Assembly: GCA_025677815.1 (NCBI GenBank)
Contig: JAIXMP010000024.1
Location: 310,001 to 374,000, forward strand
Source: Phascolomyces articulosus
Taxonomy: Eukaryota; Mucoromycota; Mucoromycetes; Mucorales; Lichtheimiaceae
Length of the DNA stretch: 64,000 nucleotides
Reading direction: 5' to 3'
Shown here: piece after piece, positions 26,045-39,100 of the stretch
Position numbering within the stretch: the stretch's first letter is position 1
Layout of the letters: each line of letters opens with the position of its first letter
Notes under the pieces: model-generated
The model's input: the letters and a program-made list of their open reading frames with translations, nothing else
Told to the model about the DNA's origin: nothing
Databases searched by the model: none
Position numbers and translations under genes: made by a program

Positions 26045-26752
26045 ATGTGTTGCTGTTATTATTATTGTTATCGATGGGTTGAATTAAATGAAGAAAATAT
26101 TAAAATATGCTGTTACTTTTTATTCAAGGAGATGGAGGGATATTATTAAAAGAGAGGAAAGAGTTAATCGTTATAAATAATTAAGTATGTAAATAGGGAA
26201 AAGAGAAGAGAAGAGAAAAAAGAAGAAAAAGAGAGAAAGTTCAAGCAAATCAATGCCATCACTATTCAATTCAACCTCTCATAAAAACAGAACTTGTAAA
26301 TAATCATTGTCATAATCTGTGTGGCATGTACTTTTTATTTTAGTTGTTGTTTTTAGTTTTGTTCTTGCTGCGTTCGTTGTGGGGTGTTACTGGATAAGCT
26401 TACTCCCGCATTCTTTTCTCCTTCTCATTCTATGCACTTTTATTCTCTCTCCCCTAACTCCTTAACATATAATCACTCCAAAATCTAAACTCGCCCCTTT
26501 AGTATAATACACTCACTTTCTCTCTTCATTTGCATTATTATTTCAAATAAAAAAAAAGGTTTTGCAAATCAAATTGAGTTTTCCACTAACACGTAATATA
26601 AAAAAAGTATATAGCAGTCGTCTTCATAGTCAATGCAAAGAAAAAAAAACAATCCATTTTATACATGCGAGAAAAAAAAGATGAAGAAGTATATATAAAA
26701 GACGAAAAGAAAAAGAACAAACAATTAATACCAAATCAGTAGTATGTTTTTT
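26045..26752. other. Intergenic
   Basis: About 700 bp with purine-rich tracts (26190-26240) and CT-rich tracts (26420-26530). No ORF or element recognised. It should contain the promoter of the small ORF and the 3' end of GDT1. Confidence 0.5.
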
Positions 26753-28073
26753 TTACTCTAACTGGCCTTGATATGCGTGATATGCGTAATAAACACCAAA
26801 AATAAGGAAAAGAACAGAACCAGCGAGAGTTACTAAAAAAATCAACAAATATGAAATATGATATTTAGTATGTATATCGATAAAAAAGAATCATCATGTA
26901 AATGATATATATCTATAAATATATCAGCAAAATAACCATCAATTTGTTCTTCCTCCCCTACCTGTTTTAACAGAAATCTTGGCAGCCAACATACGTCCAC
27001 CAATAACCGCTAATGCAGTACAAAAGGTATGGCCCACAATAACTCCTGCTGTAACCCAATAGACATTCTATATATATATAATAACCACACTCTATTTAGT
27101 AACTATGGAGATAACCATTGTTCCATAAAAGGTAAAAAGAGTAACCGCACACAAACGATAGAAATTAAATAATAAAATAAAAAATAAAAACTTACATTGG
27201 CAGCTGCTAAAGCAATGGTCGAGATTTGTGATCGATCACCCCATTCACCCAAAAATGTCAATACAAATGTTTGCACAAATACAGGTGAAAAGACCAATTG
27301 CATAAGATTCATAAGACCTTCCTTTGCTTGTTCCATCTTGTTGAACCTTGAGGACGATCGACCTTCATCTTCTGGTTCCATACCTCCCACTTCAAGTGAT
27401 TCCAATTTATGTGCTTTATCACGATCTTCCACTTGTTTTAATTCTTCTTCCACTTCGGTCATTTCTTCCTGATTATCTTCTTCCATATGATAAGCTTCAT
27501 AAAACATACGAGCACCAAAACAAAAGAATAAGAGTGCGGCTAATATATCAGTATAGGCCTTGGGTATCAAGTTGGGTACGACGTGGCCTAGGAACGCCGA
27601 TAAAACTGACATGAGTACTAGTGATGAAAATGCAGCTGAAAATACAACTAATCGTGAATGTTTCATTGCCATGATGGCGGCAATAAGAAATGTCTTGTCA
27701 CCAATCTCGGATACAATGATCATTAAAAGAGAAATCAATAAGGATTGTTCCATTGCTTTTAAGTCGTCTTCACCACTACTATCGTCGATTGGGTTTGTTA
27801 GGTCATCTCCTATCCTTGACGATTCTGATTCAAATAAAGTAGAGGCCGGAATGGCGCCCGCATCTACCATCTATATATCATATCTTTTTATATCAGTTTC
27901 CATTGCATGTAGACTGGGTATGATTGACTAAAAAAAGATCACGGCATCGCGTTTTTCCTCTTTTCTTTTCTGAAAAAAAAACTAACCTCCTCGACAGGAT
28001 TATCTTGTGCATAAGTTGTGATGGTCAATAAAAGAACTGCACATGCAGTTGGTAATAACCACTTTGGTGCCAT
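26753..28073 (-). CDS. GDT1: GDT1/TMEM165 family Ca2+/Mn2+:H+ exchanger
   Basis: Four exons (about 28073-27985, 27868-27196, 27068-26961, 26832-26753). The N-terminus (MAPKWLLPTACAVLLLTITT then YAQ) is a cleavable signal peptide. The two family signatures ExGD[KR][TS] are present: SEIGDKTFLIAA in the first repeat and GEWGDRSQISTIALAA in the second, each on a membrane helix. About six membrane helices can be seen, split by a charged loop (EVEEELKQVEDRDKAHKLES). In yeast Gdt1 sits in the Golgi and brings Ca2+ and Mn2+ into the lumen, which glycosyltransferases need. It ends YYAYHAYQGQLE. The first exon and the second (starting MVDAGAIPAS) join in phase, so the upstream Met is preferred. Confidence 0.93.
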
Positions 28074-28817
28074 GTGTTATACTATGTTGTGTATGTATAT
28101 ATAAAAAAAATGTGGCTAAAAGAAAAAAAGAAGCTGAAAAAAAGTTGTATTTCGAACTAGCAGACTGGTAGGCGGGAGAATACAGAAAAAGTTGTTATTC
28201 TCCTTCCCTCTAACGTTTCAGCGTTCCACAACAACAGGCTTTTCATGGATGAACCAATAAGAAGCCATATAGATTTGATTGACACCTGATTTTTTGGATC
28301 GATTACAAGATAAAGAATGCTGATCATTCTCCCTTTCTCCACACTCTGTGTATGTGTTCATTGATAAATTGATAAACGTGTAAGTAGTGAGTATAACAAG
28401 GTGAAACACTCTTTATATCAAGAATGTATGATATATGTAAGATGACCTTTTTGTTATATTTTATGAAAACTTGAATTCTGTAAATATTATTTTTCTAGAT
28501 TTACTTTTATTTAAATAAAAAATGAATAACATCGTATTACCATGCTATTGTCGTGAGAATCACCAACTTTGTGTTATCTTATTATAAAATGAAGATCTAT
28601 CCAAAAAAATGGTAATACAGCTCTTTTCAAATTTCATCCTTATTAAAAACCTAACCTTCTCTCGTTCTTTTATTATTATTATTATTCTGCTTTAAATTTA
28701 TGGAACATCTTCTGTAAGGTTATGTAGCGTTATTTTTATTATTGTGGACAATGCAGTTGGATGGATTGTGTTATATATACAAATAATTTTTAATGATAAA
28801 AATAAAAATAATGAAAT
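28074..28817. other. Intergenic
   Basis: About 740 bp, AT-rich, with short ORFs (28157-28409, minus) that show no domain. It should hold the GDT1 promoter and the RSM25 3' end. Nothing else seen. Confidence 0.5.
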
Positions 28818-29596
28818 CTAAATAGAAACACGTTCTTGACCTTCCTTAAGGGCACGTTCTTCAAGTTCTAAAGCTTGCCGAGTCCATCTTTTGTTTTCAA
28901 TTTCTTGAAGAGCAGCATCCATTTGAGATCGTGCTTGTCTTTCAAGTTCTTCTTGACGTGCACGTAATTCATAAAATTCGGATGTTGCCTTAGCATAAGC
29001 TTTTCGTTCAGGCATTTTTTCATTGGTCATTAAATGCAATTGATATTTGATCACTCTGTTGTTATAAACATTTTTTTTAATATGTCTTCACACACATCGG
29101 TAACAATAAACACAATATACACGCATAAAAGTAGGATAATAAAAAAAAACTACGGAAAAACAACTTACGTTTCACCAGTGATTTCTTCAGGCAGCATACC
29201 AGGCAATAACAATTGACTAAAATCGGTACGGTTCAAACCAAGCTTGTTTTCAACCAAAGTTTGTGGTCGTGCCAATTCAAATGGATGATCTTTATAAAAT
29301 TGTCGTCTTAATCTGTCCTCTGGGTATACAATAGGAGCAGGTCGTGGTGGTTTGGTACGTAAATGCTTTTGTTTATGGCGGGTACTGGTGTGTTGTTGAT
29401 GGTGGCTAAACAATTCTTTTTCGACATCGGTTTGAGCGGAAACATTGGCATTGGGGTTACGTGAACGAATAATAGAAGGTCCAGGTGGAATGGCACGTAC
29501 AGCATGAAGCCACACAGGAGCCTTTTTAAGTAAATCGCCCTTGAGCAAGTTGGTGGCGTGTTGCTCAAGCTTAGTAGGTGGAACACGGTATGCCAT
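28818..29596 (-). CDS. RSM25: Mitochondrial ribosomal small-subunit protein mS23 (Rsm25)
   Basis: Two exons (29596-29169 and 29055-28818) give 221 aa. The diagnostic stretch is RPAPIVYPEDRLRRQFYKDH followed by PFELARPQTLVE, the conserved core of fungal Rsm25. The N-terminus (MAYRVPPTKLEQHATNLL then KGDLLKKAPVW) also fits the family. The C-terminal exon is a long charged helix (ATSEFYELRARQEELERQAR). The protein belongs to the mitochondrial 37S ribosomal subunit. It is divergent from CHS5. Confidence 0.88.
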
Positions 29597-30398
29597 TCTC
29601 CTTTTTTGTTGTTATTTGGGTAAATTTCCAAAGAAGTTGTCTCAAGAAAAAACCGTCAACAACAAAAAAATGTGGCGGAGTATGGAACTCCATCCAGGGC
29701 CTTTGGCTAGGCTCTGCTCCTAGTAATTTTGGGTTTATGGGTTGCTTTATCCAGGGCACTGTGGTTTGATGTTTTTTATAAGTATTACTGTATTACTGTT
29801 ATCATAACCATTATCAGCTCCCAAGAAATAAGGATATGTCAATTTCGGTGAATATGGAAAGATAAATTACTATATTCATGGGTTTCTTCGATTATGGGTT
29901 AACAGGGTAAATTCTACTATTCATCATCGATTGCATATACTTTGTTCGAAGATGATGAATATATCAAATAATAATGAGAATGGAGGGTATTGACATTGAT
30001 ACTGAATCCGGAAAAAGCTAAATAATCTCGATGATTAGGGTTATATTTACAGAAAGATAGTAGTTATAATACAGAATTGTAGTTTACTATTGTTGTTATG
30101 CTATCTCTCTTTTCTATTTCATTGAATTAAGTATTTTCATAACATTGCCATTAATATAATGTGTTTCTTGTTTTGACTCTTTGATAGCAGATATATAGAG
30201 CATATACAACCTATTGTTGATCTTGAAGAGATTCCATGCTTTAATGACACATGAAATTTGATTGGCTTACACAGCGCGTTTCTAATTTGGTTGTAATAAT
30301 TAGAATAAAGCAGCATACTCGACGGCCTTGCGCCCTTGGCATTTTTTTTAACTTGTTCTAACTTTACAAACCTACATAACGCGTGCTCTACCAACACA
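29597..30398. other. Divergent region between RSM25 and CHS5
   Basis: About 800 bp. The part 29655-29770 is GC-richer than its surroundings and holds two same-direction copies of ATCCAGGGC (29692 and 29749 regions); CACAGTGCCCTGGATAAAGC on the minus strand resembles a transposon end but no partner terminus was found. The rest is AT-rich with no gene. Confidence 0.4.
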
Positions 30399-31543
30399 AT
30401 GACTTCCGTTCAATTTACTGTTGGTCGGCTCGATGCCGGAATGGTAAGAATAAATGGGGATGAAAAAAATATAACTTTAGGGCATTTAGCTTGTGTGCGT
30501 GTGTACCAGGTGCCTGAAAAGAGGAAAGGCGTAGACATGTGTTTTATGTTTATTGTTATTCACTTTTATAAATATTTAGGCCATTCTTCTTACGGAAGAT
30601 CATCATCTAATTGAGTTTCCATCCCTTTTGTTACCCAATGGTGTCTCATCGGGTAGCATTGTCAACATTACTGTGAGTCGCAACACTGACGAAGAAGACA
30701 AGAAAATGCGCGAATTCTGGGATTTGCAGGAAAAGATACTTTCTGCCTTTGGTGAAGTAGAACCAGAAAATCCTGTGCTACGCGTTCGAAATATCACACA
30801 AACTTCACTTACACTTGAATGGGATCCATTGCAACTTCATACATCAAAACTGCGTTCTTTGGATATTTATAAGAATGATACAAAGTTGGCACAGGTATAT
30901 CTATATTACATATTAACTTATTCCATTTGACAACATGCAAGCAAATGATACATTTACTGAACACCTTCTATTTTATTTTAATGTATAGCATGTACCCAAT
31001 GATACAAACTATATTAAGTTATCTGGATTAGATGTGGATCACGAATATGAATTCCATATTGTTATTAAGACAACAGCTGGACGATATGAATCAAACCGTG
31101 TACAAGTACGTACCCACAAGATGGAAAATTTGACGGGTATTTCGGTTGCGTTTGGTAAATTTGAACAATCTGATTCTGCCATGACAGAGTTGAAGGATTT
31201 ACTTGAAAAGATGGGAGCACACTGGTCAGAAGAGGTGACAAATGATACAACACATTTGATTGCCCAACAACCTGGTGGTGATAATTATGACAGAGCCATG
31301 ATGAGTTCTATACCCGTTGTAAAACCAGATTGGTTAATTCAGTGTGACAAGAATACTAAGATACAGGTAATGTACATAAAGGATGATAGCGGGGGGATGA
31401 TTCTTTGCATTGATATAAAAAGAAACAACAATACTGTGTCAGGCAATAGTAATAAAAAAAGATGATTGACTAATGATTTATATATCTATACATAGCCTGC
31501 TCTTCCATATTATATTGTTAATGTTCCTGTTGGCAACGAATAA
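30399..31543 (+). CDS. CHS5: Chs5 exomer-type protein (FN3 + BRCT), short form
   Basis: Four exons (30399-30443, 30580-30894, 30989-31366, 31496-31543), all phase 0, give 261 aa. Order: N-terminal Chs5 domain (VQFTVGRLDAGMAILLTEDH then HLIEFPSLLLPNGV), FN3 domain (about 80-165; LRVRNITQTSLTLEWDPLQL ... GLDVDHEYEFHIVI), then BRCT (about 170-255; GISVAFGKFEQSDSAMTELK ... VVKPDWLIQCDK), ending ALPYYIVNVPVGNE. In yeast Chs5 is the scaffold of exomer, the trans-Golgi coat-like complex that exports chitin synthase Chs3; the FN3-BRCT unit binds Arf1. Yeast Chs5 has a long Lys/Glu-rich tail that is absent here. Confidence 0.93.
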
Positions 31544-32303
31544 ACTACCACATCCATTTCTCCTTGTAATCCTCCTCCCTTCTTACTTTTACCCACAAAC
31601 ATGCCATTTCCCTCTCACACATGTTCTCTTCTATTTTACACGTTATATTATAATACTTTGTTGTTTTCATTCATCATCCTGATATGATGTGTGGCTGTGA
31701 AAAAAAAAGAAACGCACTCTTGTTCTTATTCGACTTTATCATTATTATTATTAAATATAGCAAATAGATAACAGCACTATATTGTTACAATACGTGACCT
31801 AAGCATCATAATTGATTTTAAGCCGAGAGAAATATGGATGAGTAATCTATTTTTTTGTTGCGTTGCTGGAGAAAGTGAATAAAAATTAACTTAGAACAGA
31901 TTAGAATGATTAATATATGAAAAGAAAAAATGACAGGCAATGTAGACGAGTAAATCATATGTTTCTTGTGATAACTTTACATAATTTTCATTTTGTAATC
32001 ATCAGCTTTATAATATACCCAGAGTATACTATTTTCAATGAGTACTAATGATATAAACTCTGATATTTAATAGCATTCTAAATATTTATCAAGGATAACA
32101 CATTCTTTTGTTAACTACATGATGAAAAAAGAGTATGTTTCGAAAAGAGAATAAAATAAGGAAAGAAAAAGAACGAAATATGTCGGAATGAGATATATGT
32201 GGAAGTACTATGTGACTTAACAGATATACACCCTGTCCTTTTCGGCAAATTTGGTATCTCTTTCTTTTTTACCACATTAAATAAAAAAAACTTCATTTCA
32301 GCC
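31544..32303. other. Intergenic
   Basis: AT-rich, about 760 bp, no gene or repeat recognised. It holds the 3' end of CHS5 and the ACP1 promoter. Confidence 0.5.
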
Positions 32304-32796
32304 ATGCTTCGTCCCACTGCTTTGTTCAATGCTGCCTCGCGCGCTGCCGCTTATTCTGTCCGTCAACAAACTGTTGTTCGTGCCTCTCCTGCTGTCTTTG
32401 CACGCTTGTATACCACTGGTCTTACGCGTGAAAATGTTGAAACCCGTGTCCTCGACATTGTAAAGGGCTTTGACAAGGTCGATAGCGCCAAGGTAAGCAA
32501 CGATTCTATGAATATATTTTTATTTCCATAATAAAATAAAAAGAGGGCATTGCGGTTTACGTAAAAAGAATGATCGACTTAAGAAACTGAAAACTGATCC
32601 CATTCATGATTATTAATAGGTCAATGCTACCGCAAACTTCATTAACGATCTTGGTTTGGACAGTCTTGATGCCGTTGAAGTTGTCATGGCTATTGAAGAA
32701 GAATTTGGTGTCGAAATCCCTGATAAGGATGCTGACGAGATCAAGTCTGTTGATCAAGCTGTTGAATATATCTCTAAGCGCGATGACGCACAATAA
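32304..32796 (+). CDS. ACP1: Mitochondrial acyl carrier protein
   Basis: Two exons (32304-32492 and 32620-32796) give 121 aa. The N-terminus ([20 protein letters not shown]) is a mitochondrial presequence, with likely cleavage near RLYTTG. The carrier domain has [11 protein letters not shown] and the 4'-phosphopantetheine site Ser in [20 protein letters not shown], then [18 protein letters not shown]. It carries acyl chains in mitochondrial fatty acid synthesis (lipoic acid precursor), is a subunit of complex I in organisms that have it, and supports Fe-S assembly through LYR proteins. It is convergent with the ankyrin gene. Confidence 0.95.
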
Positions 32797-33158
32797 ATTT
32801 TCTTTCTCTTCGTTCTCTCACTTTTCTACTATTATTTTTGTATATGTGAAAAAAAAGAAAGATGGCCCTCTTTTTTATTATTTCTTTTGTTGTATAAAAA
32901 GATATTATATAAAATTATTGTATCGCTTAGAATTGATACATTTTCAAACACGAACATGATGTTTATTTTTGGGAGGGGGAAGGGACAAATAGTTTTATAG
33001 GTTTTGATGAGATGTTGGTGGAGGATAATAGCCACGGGATGTGTATAATGATGAGGATAACGATAATGATAGTGGCGGTGACTAGGTGGGTTCTGCACAT
33101 GCAGACTACATATTATATTTACAACTAAGAGGGGAATTTATATATGCATGTATATACT
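32797..33158. other. Convergent 3' flanks
   Basis: About 360 bp between the ACP1 and ankyrin-gene stops; holds both 3' untranslated regions. A poly-purine stretch and a GATGA-rich stretch are seen, no gene. Confidence 0.5.
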
Positions 33159-34062
33159 TTACTTTGGAAGATCAAAAGCATTTTGAAGTTGTTCCAATAC
33201 CATCTTGGTAACAGCTTCACGTAATTCCTCTTCATTTTGTACACCACCTTGTTCTTGTATCCGACGTACCATATCTTCAATATAATGTTCCATTGCTTGA
33301 TCATCTCCGTCTCCTTCTTCCTTAATTGCTTCTTCTGACATTGTACGGGCAGTGACAGCTAAGTTATTGGCACCCTGACCACTGGATCCAATAACTTGTT
33401 CAATTTGATCATTTAATGAAGGCAGTTCTTCCTTTGTTATTTCGGCGAACAAGAGAGCCACTGGCTGCCATCCTTCTTCATGAGCATTTTGTGCAGGAGT
33501 AACACCTTCTGCGTTCTTATGCTTTGGATCCGCACCTTTGTCCAAGAGGAAACGGGCCATCTCAACTGTTTCTGCAACATAAAGGGGTGTATCCTTTTCA
33601 AAATCTTCTATGTTGACGTTGCCACCTTTTTCCAACAAGTATTCAAGAATTTCTTTTTGGTTATAAGATACCGCAGCATGTCTAAAAAAACATAATAGCA
33701 TTCACTGTCAATATGCTTTTTCTTTTCTTTTCTTTCATTGTAAATATATAAAACGCGCAATATGAAAAAAAACCTTACAATGCTGTATAGCCGTATTCGT
33801 CATGACTATTGACATCGACACCACTTTCAATCAATTCCTATATAGAGGAAGAAAGTGGAATGAATATAACATATTTGAATATCTCGAATTTTTGCTAGAA
33901 AAAATATACATACTTGCACTCGATCAAGTTGTCCGTCACCTAGAACGTCATATAAAAGTTTGAAATTTCTTTAGTTTACTCGGTCATTCTATGGAATAAA
34001 GATAAAATATATCAATTACCGGCAGCGATCCAGAGATTATCTTTGGTTTGTTGTCCTCTCAT
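33159..34062 (-). CDS. Ankyrin-repeat protein
   Basis: Four exons from ATG 34062 (MRGQQTKDNLWIAAGDGQLD) to the stop at 33159. Three ankyrin repeats are seen: NLWIAAGDGQLDRVQELIES, then DEYGYTALHAAVSYNQKEIL, then TPLYVAETVEMARFLLDKGA. After the repeats comes an acidic, Glu-rich tail (about residues 150-245). Introns fall near 34018-33942, 33917-33840 and 33779-33683. The family resembles small fungal ankyrin proteins like yeast Ygl242c whose function is not established; I infer a protein-binding role only. Confidence 0.85.
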
Positions 34063-36156
34063 GGTTTAAACAAGAAAAAGGTTCACTAAAAAATAGCGCT
34101 CTTCAGTCACAGGAAAACTGAAATTTTGAGCCACTCTCTTAAAAAACGCTTGCATTAATTAATGACTATTGCGTGAATCAGTAACAAATCAGAATAGCAC
34201 CTTATGTGAGAAAACATTTCATGCAAAGTATAGTTTCTTATATACGAATTTTTCATTGATGCCATTAAAATAAGAAGCTATAATTACCAGATGATATACA
34301 AGATATCGGTAAGAATTCATGATAATTTTTTCTTACTACAACAATACTATAAAGACATACATCTTCCAAGTTTCATTCTGAGAAGCTACATATGCTATTA
34401 ATAGAAATCTAAAGCATCATATATAATACATTCACCAGTCTGTTTGTAATTCATTCTTCTTCTTCGATATATTTTATTATTGATTGGATGTTGTGTACAT
34501 GTATTACCTCTTTATACATCCCTATTTCCGCTAAAATAACGCCCTTTTTTCGCTTGACTGCTTTCATTGATCTACGTAATACTTATTATTAAAAAATAAC
34601 CATAGATCGAAGTATATTTTGTAACCTTCCTCTTTCAAGTATTGATGAATAACAACACATATATAAATATAAGAACGTCAAACATAGTAATTCATAGTAT
34701 GGAACATATTGTAAAAAATAATGGATTTTATTAAGCACTTCTTGTTTAATAATATATGTGCGATACATCATAGCCATGTTATAAGAAGCATACCCGGGAA
34801 ACACCAACGTAGAGGTCATGCATCACTGAGATACTCAAAAAACAAAGAATCATACTATCGTTTACAAATTACAATTTGTCTTTGTGTAAGTTCAGAGAGC
34901 TGACCCACCAATGACCCAACTAGTAGGGCTTGAACCGGAAGAACATGAACCATTTACGAATTACAATTGAGCTCTGAGGAATTTCATAAACCTTACTCGT
35001 AAATACTTTTTTCCGGCTGGAATAGTAAACCTGCCTCAATACAGCAAAAGGAATTTCGAGTTTGAAATATTCCTGCTACGTATTAACAACAAAAAAGATG
35101 GATCTAATCCAATGTGTCGTTTGGGAAAAGATGTACAGTCGCCAGACTAATAGATTATAGCATAATTATATAATAGCAAATCAAATATAGACTTTTTACA
35201 TTATGTAATCTTACTACATAAAAGGTCAAACTATATTGCTGATATTGCAAAATGTGGTAACTACACTTTATGATAGATTCACAAGGAACCCACAATGAAA
35301 ACAGTTATTATAGGTATCCAAAAGTGACCCACCGAATGACATCATTAAATGAAATCTAACAACCAGTAAGTAATCGCCAGATTTTACATGGGGGAATACG
35401 AAGAAGGCGTAGCAGTAGTAGAAGTGGCCAGGTAGGGGAAGAATAAAAGGGGAAGGGGTAACAAAAATTACTATTATAAAAAAATGTAGATAGTAGAAGA
35501 AACGGTATCCATGGTATAGTTTATAGAATCATCATCATTATTATTATTACTATTGGTTGTTAAACCAAAAGAAGTATTTCCATTGTTTATTTGCCTTTTT
35601 TTTACTTATAAGATATTATCGACTTTTTATATATTATAAAATTGCTTGTTTAAGTAGTTTTTGACACGTATAATCCCATTCTAACGCCACCTTACTTCCT
35701 TGTTGGGGCGGCGCTTCTGCCCGCAGAACTTTAATTTCTTGGTTTATCTTAAAAAAAGATGAAATGTTTAACAAGGTAGAAAACCAAAAAATCAACGATA
35801 AAAAAACATTTTAATAAGCTTCTGTACAGATTACTAAAGAAAATGATTTAGCATGATAATATTTATTTTGTTTTATTGATTATGCATTAAGCGTTATTAA
35901 ATTTCACGTACATTATCCTCTCTTTGCAACTTGCACTTGAAAGCTTTGATCAACATGTTCCAGCTCCGCGCAAATGTGGTTCGTAGGAGTGTCGCAATGC
36001 TCATCCGGACCACTTCTTTCTACTTTTTTCTTGTTCCAAAAAAAAAGAACGTTTGACCAGAAGGGTTCAAAGGGAATCAAACCTCCCGAGAGAAGAACAA
36101 TATATTTCCTCCCCTTTAAAAACAATAGAAAAAATTATATTTATATATAAACCAGT
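34063..36156. other. Long divergent region upstream of SEC16
   Basis: About 2.1 kb without a supported gene. An imperfect direct repeat of about 18 bp occurs at 34860 and 34953 (TTTAC[AG]AATTACAATT), flanking a tRNA-like A/B-box pair on the minus strand (34975-34926). The words GACCCACC...AATGAC recur at 34901 and 35327. The last 450 bp before the SEC16 ATG should be its promoter. Confidence 0.45.
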
Positions 36157-39100
36157 ATGACATCGAATCAAGAGTCAACGGCTGTTAATGATGGCGCCAT
36201 CCTATTTGCCAACAACGATAGTAAGGACGACAATGACCCGTTTCAAAACTTGTCTAATACACACTCGAATGCAACAGCACAACCAAAGATGACGCCATCT
36301 CATTCGCATACAACACAGCAATCGGTTCCTTCCTCTATAGCTACACCGGCCAAACCAGCGGCAGTAGCCCCACAAGAAGAATCGATCGCTGGTGATGCAA
36401 GTTCATTGTTTGGTGGTGCTCCAGGTAGTGGAGGAGACACCAATGGGTTGTTTGGTACAACAGATTCGTTTTTTTCTAATGGACCAACCGATCAGGGAGA
36501 TTCGTTTTTCTCACAACAACAACAACCACAGACCGTGGCAGTAGGTCACGAACAACAACAGCATTATGGACAAGGATATGACGCTTATGCATATCAAAAT
36601 ACTGAACAGCAGCAACAAGGGCAATATGATTCTCAAAAGGCTTATGGTCAACAACAATATGATTCAACATCTTATTATAATTATATTCAAACACCTCAAC
36701 AACAACAACAACAACAACAAGACCAATACGGCCAATATGATCCTTATGCGAATTATCAATATCAACAACAACCCCAACAACAGCAAGATCCATATGCCTA
36801 CCAGCAACAGCCTGTTACATCTAGTTCTACTACAACACAAACTAATACTAATAATTCTACTAATGCTCCAGCAAATACAAATTATTATGAGCAATCTTCG
36901 TATGATCCTCAGCAATATAATAATTATTATGCGAACTACCACCAATCTAGTTCTACTTCTGTCACTGGCGCGTCTCAAACTCAGCAAGTAGAATCACAGC
37001 AGCAACAGTACAGCCCATATGATCCTTCTGCTCAACAACAGCTACAGCAATATGATCCTTCTGCTCAACAGCAACAGTATGGCCAGTATGATCAGCAACA
37101 GTACAATCAACAACAATATGATCCTTACTCGCAGTATACTCAGCAGCATTACCAGCAACAACAACCACAGGATGATACATATTCGCAGTATCAATATAAC
37201 TATTATGGAGGTACGGATCAACCAACGGGTGCTGCTACTGTTTCCTCTGAAGTTCAATCAACGCAACAGGAACAATATACGCCTTTTGATACGGGAGCTC
37301 AAGCCCAGCAATCGACAACAGCACCGCTTCCTCAGCAGCAGCAACAGCAACAAGATTCTTTTACACCTGTGGCAACTGAAACACCTCCTGCTCCACCAAA
37401 GGATACAACGACTCCAGCGACTGATATGAGCTTAGGTCAACAACAACAGCAGCAGCAGCAGCAACAGACTGAACAATCTCAACAAGCAGAAGGATATGAG
37501 TCACTCGACTCTAATGTACAAGCACAACAGCAAGATACTTATGCATCCGTTGATACTGGATTAGAAGTTCAGCAGCAACAACATGCAGAAGTGGAAGGAG
37601 GGGTACAGCAACAGGAGCAGGAACTTCAAAAGGATCCGTATGCACCTGATAATGCAACTGAAGTAGATACATCCCAAGATCATCATCATCAACAACAACA
37701 GCAGCAGCAGCAGGATGCGTTTGGACAATATGACCAATATAATGAGTATGTTAATTATGGTCAAACAGGCGGTGCTTCTGAAGTTCAGGTATCACAACAA
37801 CAAGAATATACAGGATTCGATACGGGTGTACAATCTCAACAAGAAGGATATACTTCTTTTGATACTGGAGTACAATCGCAGCAAGAAGGGTATACATCAT
37901 TTGATACAGGGATACAATCACAGCAGGAAGGATACACATCATTTGATACAGGAGTACAATCGCAACAGGGTGCGTATACACCATTCGATACAGGTGTTCA
38001 ATCTCAACAGGAACAATTTACATCATTTGAAACTGGTGTGACTGAAGTTCAAACGCAAGCTGTGGAAGAGTTTACACCATTCGAAACGGGTGCATATCAA
38101 CCTTCATCAACAGCAGCTGAATTGGAAATCAAGGATCATCAAGAACAACCTATCGTGGACGTTCAAGCATCAGCTCCACCTAGACAATCTCAAGAACAAA
38201 CGCGTGGAATGGATGGATCATTGGGGGCAATTCCTCCACCACCTCAACAACAAAAGGTAGTCCCCCCTCCCCCTACTGCTGCAGCTATACCGCCACCACA
38301 AAAGCAAGAGGAACCCGTTGCTGTTATTCAACCTGTTCAAACCGTTCCTGAAACACCAGCGGCGGATCAAGTGGTACCGTCTTACGATCCTTATCAACCT
38401 ACCTCTTATACCAATAATAATACATATACTCCGGATCAATCCACCTCTTCCGCTGTATTTACCCCATCGAAACCAGATGAAGTCCATGCTGCCCCTGCCA
38501 CCGTTGAATCGACATCCATTCTTGGTCGTTCGTCGATTGATCAAAATAGAGCCGAGACAAGCACAGTACAATCGGGTAGTATGCTCAGCCGTCTTGCATC
38601 TCCTCAATTGGATCAATTGTTACCTTGTCCTGATCCTGCTTGTGAGGGCGAAAATAAGGCTAAAGCGAAATTCTGCTGTGAATGTGGTCGTCCTTTGACT
38701 TCAGGTGTATCAAGATCAGTAACACCAATCATGCCATCACAACAGCCACAACAACCTCTGGCGATGCAAGATACTTATGCACCTTATGGTCAACAACAAC
38801 AACCTTTGGTGCCACCACCTGTTTCACAACCACTTGGTCAGGATATGTATGCACCTGATTATTCGACAGAACCAGCTACGTTGATGATGGGTGAAGGAGC
38901 AGCAACAGCAGTTGAAACATCTTATTATGGTGAAGCAGGGGCAGCAACAGATGTATATGATCCACAGCAACAATTGAGTCAACAAACCTATCCTCCAGAT
39001 CCATTAGAACGTGCCAAGGGATGTCCTATTGTTACATTTGGTTTTGGGGGTAAAATGTGTGTCATGTTTCCTCAAACTGTTCAACGGTTTACAAGTCAAG

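Noticed and set aside
29655..29770. Transposon-end-like sequence CACAGTGCCCTGGATAAAGC and repeated ATCCAGGGC
   Set aside because: Only direct copies, no inverted partner terminus and no target duplication found.
34926..34975. tRNA-like A box and B box on the minus strand (GAGCTCAATTG and GGTTCAAGCCC)
   Set aside because: The B box fits, but the T stem does not pair, the D stem has no partner and the spacing is short, so this is not a tRNA gene. A tRNA-derived SINE relic is possible but unsupported.
36476..37764. Several open frames antisense or out of frame to SEC16, and ILLL-rich ORFs
   Set aside because: By-products of the CAA/CAG-rich Gln codons of SEC16.
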